DNA of 64,000 nt, from NCBI RefSeq assembly GCF_001665295.1, contig NZ_LZSE01000129.1:1-64000 (forward strand), written 5' to 3'. This document shows, piece by piece, positions 58,569-64,000 of the stretch. The position numbers and the translations under genes are program-made. Every line of letters starts with the position of its first letter. Position 1 is the stretch's first letter. Below the pieces are notes generated by a model. It saw only the letters and a list, made by a program, of their open reading frames with translations. It was not told the origin of the DNA and ran no database searches. This DNA is from Mycobacterium sp. 1554424.7. GTDB taxonomy: Bacteria > Actinomycetota > Actinomycetes > Mycobacteriales > Mycobacteriaceae.

Positions 58569-60389
58569 TCAACTTCCAATTGTCTTGTGCGGGATAGCGA
58601 TATCAAACGTTGTGCCGCCTCCTGGCGGACTGGCGACCCGCATGGAGCCGCCCAGCGCTTCGACACGGTCCTTCAGACCGATGAGCCCGGAGCCCTGTTG
58701 CGGGTCAGCGCCACCGATCCCGTCGTCCGAGATGAGCAGGACCAGATCCCGATCGGTGGCGTGCGCGCATACCTTTACCCGAGAGGCCTTGGCGTGCTTG
58801 GCAGCGTTGGTGAGCGCCTCAGCGACCACGTAGTAGGCAGCGATCTCGACGGGGTCGGGAAGCCGGCTCGCGATCGCCACGTCGAGCTCGACCGGCACCG
58901 CTGAGCGTCGGGCCAGCGTCTTGAACCCAGCGGACAGCCCACCGGTCGACAAGATCGCCGGGTGAATGCCGCGCGAGATCTCCTGTAATTCCTTGAACAC
59001 GTCGGCCAGGCCCGAAATAGCCACGGAGATCTCGTCTTTGAGATCGTCGCATCCGGGCGGCACCAGGTCCTCTGCCAGGCGAAGTTTCAGCCCCAGCGAG
59101 ACCAGCCGTTGCTGTGCTCCATCGTGAATATCTCGTTCCAGGTGGCGGCGGGCGGTATCAGCGGCGGCCACGATCCTCGCCCGCGAGGCGATTAGTTCCT
59201 CGCGGGTGGTGGCCGCGGCGATGGCGGTTGCGACCAGCTCGGCAAATTCCGCTATCCGCGCCTCGGCATCGGGCGGCAAACCTTCCGGTTCGGTGGTGCC
59301 GACGACGGCTACTCCCCACACCCTCTCGTCGACCACAATCGGGGCGCCGATCCGTGACTGTGCGCCCAACTCGCGAATGCGTTGGGCAATCGAGCCGCTG
59401 GCGCCATCCCATATGTCCATTCGGGCCGGCGCCCGCGTGTTCAACACCATGGCGGAGATGTTGTCGCCCTCGGTGCTGAGCCGTTCACCGACCGACAGGT
59501 GCGGCACGCCCGGCGCCGCATAGGAGGCGACGACGACAACCGCGGCACCGTTGTCCTCGAAATGAAGCACTTCGGCGTTCCCCACATCCAGGCAACCGGC
59601 CATCTCCTCCGCCACCGCCGAGAACACGTCCTCCTGGCTGACCCCTTGCGCAACCAAGGTCGCCACCCGGCGCAACGCGGCCTGCTGCCTGGCCAGCACG
59701 TGGAGGTCGTCGGCAAGCTGGCGCAGGTTGTCGCGGCTGGTCTGCAGTTCGGCTCTGGTGGCGGCGTTGCTAAGGCAGGTCGCAACCAGATCGGCGAAGT
59801 CGGCCATGCGCGATTCGGTGTCCGGCGGCAGCGGCCCGGTCCGCGACGCCACGCCGGCCACGCCCCAAAGATGAGGACCCACAACGATGGGGACCGCAAC
59901 CATCGATTGGACGCCGATAGCCCGAATGCGTGCGGCAGCCTCACCGGGCGTGTGCTCGTGGCTGTCCACTCGAGCCGGACGGCCGGTGCGCCGAACTATC
60001 GCTGCGACGTGGTCACCGTCCAGCGGGAAGCGATCACCCACCACCGGCGGGTCCCGAAGCTCGGTCTCGGGGCGCCCGAGGGCGGCAATGACAATGTCAT
60101 CCCCGTCGAAGCGGGCGACCGTCGCGTTGTGGCAGTCGCAACAACTGGCCATCTCCTCGGCCACCACCGTGAAGACCTCCGCGGGCTCGGCCTCACGAGC
60201 GACCAGCTCCGCTACCCGGCGCAACGCCGTCTGTTGTCGCGCGAGCTGGTACAACGACGTCGCCGCGTCGCCGTCGCGATGGCGAACATTCACCAACAAC
60301 CACCGCCTCATAAACCTGCCCGTCGCAAATCTTAACGCCGCCAATTCGATGGCGTCCCGAAAGCGCCCGTAATGCATCCGTGTGTGCAT
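58569..60389 (-). CDS. Two-GAF sensor histidine kinase (HisKA_3/NarX-like)
   Basis: About 606 residues from ATG 60389; 60377 or 60419 are possible starts and no ribosome binding site decides. Two similar GAF modules lie at about 60-205 and 240-390, each preceded by LARQQ(T/A)ALRRVA, so the linker-plus-GAF unit is duplicated. The DHp region has the phospho-His near 422 (ERDIHDGAQQRLVS), and the HATPase domain has NAAKHAKAS, DDGIGG and GSGLIGLKDRV. No transmembrane helix: a cytosolic sensor. GAF1 carries a cysteine-rich CCDCH cluster (83-87) absent in GAF2. No response regulator is adjacent. Confidence 0.87.
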   Translation of the reverse strand: MHTRMHYGRFRDAIELAALRFATGRFMRRWLLVNVRHRDGDAATSLYQLARQQTALRRVAELVAREAEPAEVFTVVAEEMASCCDCHNATVARFDGDDIVIAALGRPETELRDPPVVGDRFPLDGDHVAAIVRRTGRPARVDSHEHTPGEAAARIRAIGVQSMVAVPIVVGPHLWGVAGVASRTGPLPPDTESRMADFADLVATCLSNAATRAELQTSRDNLRQLADDLHVLARQQAALRRVATLVAQGVSQEDVFSAVAEEMAGCLDVGNAEVLHFEDNGAAVVVVASYAAPGVPHLSVGERLSTEGDNISAMVLNTRAPARMDIWDGASGSIAQRIRELGAQSRIGAPIVVDERVWGVAVVGTTEPEGLPPDAEARIAEFAELVATAIAAATTREELIASRARIVAAADTARRHLERDIHDGAQQRLVSLGLKLRLAEDLVPPGCDDLKDEISVAISGLADVFKELQEISRGIHPAILSTGGLSAGFKTLARRSAVPVELDVAIASRLPDPVEIAAYYVVAEALTNAAKHAKASRVKVCAHATDRDLVLLISDDGIGGADPQQGSGLIGLKDRVEALGGSMRVASPPGGGTTFDIAIPHKTIGS

Positions 60390-60818
60390 AGCGCTACACA
60401 CCAAGCGATGTCGTCTCAATACGCGATGGCGAGCACCAGCAACGCGATGCTGGCAAGGCTCGAAGCGCTCTACCGTAAGTGTCGCTGTCAGCGGCGGTGT
60501 GCCGAGTCATGGCAGCCGCAGTGTTGACTAACGGCTAGCACCCATTTGCCCGCGAGCTCGCGCATCAAACGCGCGAGTCGTTGTAATCCGATCAGATCTG
60601 ACGGTTTCTCAAAATCTTGACCGCGGGCGATCTACCTGCTGGCAGGTATATCCATTTGGCGGTGGCGGTAGCGACATGCCGACACAAACACCGCATGCTC
60701 GGAACAACACCGCACACTGCGCGCGGCGATGCGTAATCGCTTACTCAGAGCGGTATTTCACCAAACGGAAGCACAGAACACCGGCGGACAGCTGGTGGCA
60801 GACAGCGAAGGGAACACC
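60390..60818. promoter_or_regulatory. Divergent promoter region of the kinase and the aldehyde dehydrogenase operon
   Basis: About 430 bases without a convincing gene. A palindrome TACCTGC-TG-GCAGGTA occupies 60633-60648, 170-186 bases before the dehydrogenase start, preceded by TTGACC at 60618. It matches the motif at 58402-58420. The ribosome binding site GAAGGGA is just before ATG 60819. A short in-frame extension (from 60729) exists but is not conserved-looking. Confidence 0.6.
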
Positions 60819-62207
60819 ATGGCATACCGGACCGTCAACCCGTACAACAACGAGGTCGTCGCGACTTTCGACGACCTGACCGATGCGGAGGCGATGAACC
60901 TTCTTGCCCAGGCGCAGAAGACCTTTGAGTCGTGGAGCCAGGCGTCCTACGCCGAGCGCGCCGCGCTGTGCCAGCGCGCGGCGGCCATTCTCATCGAGCG
61001 CCCCGACGAGTTCGCCCGCCTACTGACGCTGGAGATGGGCAAGCTCTACAAGGAGGCCCTGGGCGAGGTGGCGCTCAGCGCGCACATCTTCGCCTACTAC
61101 GCCGAAAACGCGGAGAAATTCCTGGCGCCCGAGCGCATCGACACGCTCAGCATCAACGACAACGCGATGCTCGTCAGCGAACCGCTCGGGGTGATCCTGG
61201 GCGTGCAGCCGTGGAACTTCCCGTTCTACCAGCTGGCGCGCGTGGCGGCCCCCAACCTGATGGCCGGCAACGTGGTCATGGTCAAGCACGCCTCCAACGT
61301 GCCGCAGGCCGCGGCGGCCTTCGAACGGCTGCTGCTGGAGGCGGGATTTCCGGAAGGCGCCTACACCAACCTCTTTGCGACCAAGGACCAGATCAACCTG
61401 CTGATCGATGACCCGCGCGTGCGCGGGGTGTCGCTGACCGGCAGCGAGGGCGCCGGCAGTGTGGTCGCGGCCCGGGCCGGCAAGAACCTCAAGAAGTCCA
61501 CCATGGAGCTGGGCGGCTCGGACGCGCTGATCGTGCTGGACGACGCCGACCTGGACAGGACCGTCCCCTGGGCGGTGTGGGGCCGGATGAACAATGGCGG
61601 GCAGTGCTGCGTGGCCTCCAAGCGGATCATCGTCGCCGAGGAGATCGCCGACGAGTTCCTCGCGAGGTTCAAGGCCGCACTCGCCGAGCTCCAGGCCGGC
61701 GACCCCTTCGACGCAGCGACCACGCTGCCGCCGATGTCGAGCCAGGGCGCCGCGAACGAGCTCAACGACAAGATCAAGGCCGCGGTCGAGGCCGGCGCGA
61801 CGGCCATCCCGCTCGGCGAACCGGTGCCCACGACGGGTGCGTTCGTGCAGCCGACCATCCTGACCGACCTGACCCCGGACAATCCCGCCTACTACCAGGA
61901 GTTCTTCGGACCGGTCGCGCTCTTCTTCCGCGCCGCCAGCGAGGACGACGCCGTGCGGCTGGCCAACGACTCCCACTTCGGGCTCGGCGGTTCGGTGTTC
62001 ACCCGGGACCCCGAGCGTGGGGTCGAGGTGGCCAAGCGGATCGAGACCGGCATGGTCTTCGTCAACCATCCCACCTGGACCAAGCCGGACCTGCCCTTCG
62101 GCGGCGTCAAGCTGTCGGGCTACGGGCACGAGCTGTCCAGCATCGGCATCGCCGAGTTCGTCAACAAGAAGCTGATCAACGTCGTGCCGATCGACGCGCC
62201 CGAGTAG
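60819..62207 (+). CDS. Aldehyde dehydrogenase (succinate-semialdehyde dehydrogenase-like)
   Basis: 462 residues from the ATG at 60819. Catalytic Cys264 in NGGQCCV, general-base Glu230 in MELGGSD, cofactor segment GVQPWNFP and SLTGSEGAG. The family oxidises aldehydes to acids with NAD(P). It resembles SSADH/GabD-type enzymes, but its partner is a pyruvate decarboxylase 40 bases downstream, so acetaldehyde or another short aldehyde is an equally likely substrate. Confidence 0.92.
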   Translation: MAYRTVNPYNNEVVATFDDLTDAEAMNLLAQAQKTFESWSQASYAERAALCQRAAAILIERPDEFARLLTLEMGKLYKEALGEVALSAHIFAYYAENAEKFLAPERIDTLSINDNAMLVSEPLGVILGVQPWNFPFYQLARVAAPNLMAGNVVMVKHASNVPQAAAAFERLLLEAGFPEGAYTNLFATKDQINLLIDDPRVRGVSLTGSEGAGSVVAARAGKNLKKSTMELGGSDALIVLDDADLDRTVPWAVWGRMNNGGQCCVASKRIIVAEEIADEFLARFKAALAELQAGDPFDAATTLPPMSSQGAANELNDKIKAAVEAGATAIPLGEPVPTTGAFVQPTILTDLTPDNPAYYQEFFGPVALFFRAASEDDAVRLANDSHFGLGGSVFTRDPERGVEVAKRIETGMVFVNHPTWTKPDLPFGGVKLSGYGHELSSIGIAEFVNKKLINVVPIDAPE

Positions 62208-62247
62208 ACCAATTCCCTAGTGACTCAACGCAAAAAGGAACGCAATC

Positions 62248-63948
62248 ATGGCTGACTTCACCGTGGGCAAATACCTCGCGGCCCGGTTCGAGCAGATCGG
62301 GCTGAAGCACTACTTCATGGTCCCCGGGGACTACAACCTCGTCCTGCTCGACGAGTTGCTGGAGAACGAGAACATCGAGCAGATCGGATGCTGCAACGAG
62401 CTCAACGCCGCCTACGCCGCCGAGGGCTACGCCCGGGTGAACGGCGTCGGCGCCGTGCTCACCACGTTCAACGTCGGGGCATACTCCGCGCTGAACGGGG
62501 TCGCCGGCGCCCACGCCGAGCGCCTGCCGGTGATCATGGTGTCGTCGAGCCCCAACACCAACGACGCAGGTGAGAACCACATCCTGCACCACACGGTGGG
62601 GACGCACGACTTCACCGCGCAATACGAGGTGTTCCGGCAGGTGACCTGCGCGGCGGTGCGCATCCAGCACCCCGACAACGCGCCCGCCATGATCGATTAC
62701 GCGATCAGCACCGCGCTGCGCGAGCGCAAGCCGGCCTACATCGAGATCCCGTGCAACATGTCGGCCGCGCCGTGCGCCGCGCCGGCTGCGTTCTCGGAGT
62801 TGCCGGGCTGGCAGCCGAGCAACGCGCGGACGCTCGCCGACGCCGTCGCGCGGGCCGCCGATCTCATCGCCCAGGCGAAGAAGCCGATCCTGCTGGCCGG
62901 CGTGCACCTGCGCTCCTATGGCGCGATCGACGCCTTCCGCGAACTGGCCGAGGCGCTGGGCTGCGCAGTGGCGGTGATGCCGAACGCCAAGGGTTTCTTC
63001 CCCGAAGACCACCCGCAATACGCCGGGATCTATTGGGGCGAGGTGAGCAGCCCGCAGTGCCAGGCCATCGTCGACTGGTCCGACCTGATCGTGGCCGCCG
63101 GTCCGGTGTTCAACGACTACACCACGGTCGGCTACAGCGCGTTGCCGCCGCGCAAGCGGATGGTCAACGCCGAGCCCCGCGTGGTGCGGTTCCCCGACGC
63201 CGAGTTCACCGGAGTCGCGCTGGCCGAGTTCTTGAGCGACCTCGCCAAGAAGGTACAGGCCAACGACGCCACCCTGACGCAGTACAAGCGCCTGCGGGGG
63301 ACGGCATCGGTCGCGCCCCGGCCGGCGGCCGACGACCGGTCGGCACCGCTGAGCCGGGTCGAGATGTGGCGCCAGATCGAGGAGGAGCTGGACTCTGACA
63401 CCACCCTCTTGGTGGAGACCGGCGACTCCTGGCTCAACGGCATGTACACGCGGCTGCCGGGCGGTGCCCGATTCGAGATCGAAATGCAATGGGGCTCGAT
63501 CGGCTGGTCGGTTCCCGCCAGCTTCGGCTACGCGATGGGTCTGGAGGACGACCGCCGGCTGGTCTCGGTCATCGGCGACGGATCGTTTCAGCTGACGGCC
63601 CAAGAGGTTTCGAACATGATCCGCCACCGCCAGGAGATCCTCATCTTCCTGGTCAACAACCGCGGGTACGTGATCGAGTCGGCGATCCACGACGGTCCCT
63701 ACAACTACTACAAGAACTGGGACTACGCCGGGCTGGTCGACGTGTTCAACGCCGAGGACGGCGGCGGCCTGGGGCTGAAGGCCACCACTGCAGCGGAATT
63801 GGCCGAGGCGATCGAGAAGGCCCGCGCTCACAAGGGCGGCCCGGTCTTGATCGAGTGCGAGATACCGAATGACGACGCCAGCCCCGAGCTGATCTCCTGG
63901 GGATCGAAGGTGGCAAGCGTCAATTCCCGCCCGGATCCGCGGTTCTAA
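62248..63948 (+). CDS. pdc: Pyruvate decarboxylase (thiamine diphosphate-dependent, Zymomonas type)
   Basis: 566 residues, close to Zymomonas PDC (568). Active-site residues align with an offset of one: Asp28 (PGDYN), Glu51 (CNELNA), His114-His115 (ILHHT), and the late Glu in YVIES. ThDP/Mg motif GDGSFQLTAQ...NNRGY is intact. HDGPYNYYKNWDYAGLV, SIGWSVPASFGYAMG and GGGLGLKA segments also follow the Zymomonas protein rather than the mycobacterial branched-chain keto-acid decarboxylase I recall as Rv0853c. It decarboxylates pyruvate to acetaldehyde. SD AAAAGGA upstream; co-transcribed with the aldehyde dehydrogenase. Confidence 0.88.
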   Translation: MADFTVGKYLAARFEQIGLKHYFMVPGDYNLVLLDELLENENIEQIGCCNELNAAYAAEGYARVNGVGAVLTTFNVGAYSALNGVAGAHAERLPVIMVSSSPNTNDAGENHILHHTVGTHDFTAQYEVFRQVTCAAVRIQHPDNAPAMIDYAISTALRERKPAYIEIPCNMSAAPCAAPAAFSELPGWQPSNARTLADAVARAADLIAQAKKPILLAGVHLRSYGAIDAFRELAEALGCAVAVMPNAKGFFPEDHPQYAGIYWGEVSSPQCQAIVDWSDLIVAAGPVFNDYTTVGYSALPPRKRMVNAEPRVVRFPDAEFTGVALAEFLSDLAKKVQANDATLTQYKRLRGTASVAPRPAADDRSAPLSRVEMWRQIEEELDSDTTLLVETGDSWLNGMYTRLPGGARFEIEMQWGSIGWSVPASFGYAMGLEDDRRLVSVIGDGSFQLTAQEVSNMIRHRQEILIFLVNNRGYVIESAIHDGPYNYYKNWDYAGLVDVFNAEDGGGLGLKATTAAELAEAIEKARAHKGGPVLIECEIPNDDASPELISWGSKVASVNSRPDPRF

Positions 63949-63961
63949 AGAGAACCCGCCC

Positions 63962-63996
63962 AGCCGGCCGGTAGTGCGAGTTGCTACCGGCCGGCT
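63962..63996 (+). terminator. Hairpin after the pyruvate decarboxylase gene
   Basis: Perfect 13-bp arms (63962-63974 and 63984-63996) with a 9-base loop, starting 13 bases after the stop. A T-run is not seen before the window ends, so termination is inferred from position and stability. Confidence 0.65.
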
Positions 63997-64000
63997 ATCC

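Noticed and set aside
60618-60652. TTGACC followed by TATATC as a sigma-A promoter for the aldehyde dehydrogenase gene
   Set aside because: The spacing of about 23 bases is too long for a standard -35/-10 pair; the palindrome is better supported than the promoter.

Overview
This is GC-rich actinobacterial DNA, and the gene content and order point to a slow-growing non-tuberculous Mycobacterium, probably from the M. avium complex or nearby. From position 1 to about 40,030 the window follows, in inverted orientation, the M. tuberculosis block that I recall as Rv1097c back to Rv1057: polysaccharide deacetylase, phoH2, desA2, glyA1, coaA, a short-chain cis-prenyltransferase, a hemolysin III homologue, a YyaL-type thioredoxin protein, mca, greA, metB, pra, cbs, lipU, fadA3, echA9/echA8, lpqV, patatins, fadD14 and an Rv1057-like propeller. 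The Rv numbers come from memory of that genome, not from a search. A PE/PPE pair, a mycothiol amidase and a vapBC pair also fit a mycobacterium. The species cannot be fixed from the sequence alone.

Layout. 1-8.2 kb: the 3' end of a truncated envelope protein gene behind a rearranged window edge, an adenylate cyclase not expected at this point of the conserved order, then deacetylase, phoH2, desA2, glyA1 and divergent coaA. 8.2-16 kb: membrane proteins, a 57-bp tandem repeat, cis-prenyltransferase, hemolysin III, a ketosteroid isomerase homologue, and the coupled operon mca - small membrane protein - YyaL protein. 16-24.4 kb: greA and metB converging on one terminator, an iron-permease-like gene that appears to start at CTG, the cystathionine synthase genes, a lipase, a GDSL esterase and fadA3. 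24.4-26.7 kb: an ECF41-type sigma factor coupled to an oxidoreductase, the pair sitting between two related 70-bp direct repeats. 26.7-40 kb: lipid and CoA metabolism (echA9, echA8, fadD14), a membrane hydrolase, a rhodanese/cysteine dioxygenase pair, patatins and a glutamine amidotransferase.

40-64 kb is accessory by comparison. It holds a methyltransferase behind an AT-rich stretch, amt-glnB, a flavin monooxygenase and a cytochrome P450 that share an upstream motif, a dienelactone hydrolase/DUF6295/DUF427 operon, vapBC with a palindromic operator, a SigH-like sigma factor between two response regulators, and a PE/PPE pair. It ends with an aromatic ring-cleavage operon (extradiol dioxygenase, FAH-family hydrolase, FAD hydroxylase, YWTD-type propeller), a two-GAF histidine kinase, and an aldehyde dehydrogenase - pyruvate decarboxylase operon.

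The most interesting observation is a near-identical palindromic motif about 165-185 bp upstream of both the aromatic operon and the aldehyde dehydrogenase - pyruvate decarboxylase operon, with the GAF kinase between them. It suggests one regulon linking ring cleavage with pyruvate/acetaldehyde metabolism. No rRNA, tRNA, insertion sequence, prophage or CRISPR array was seen.
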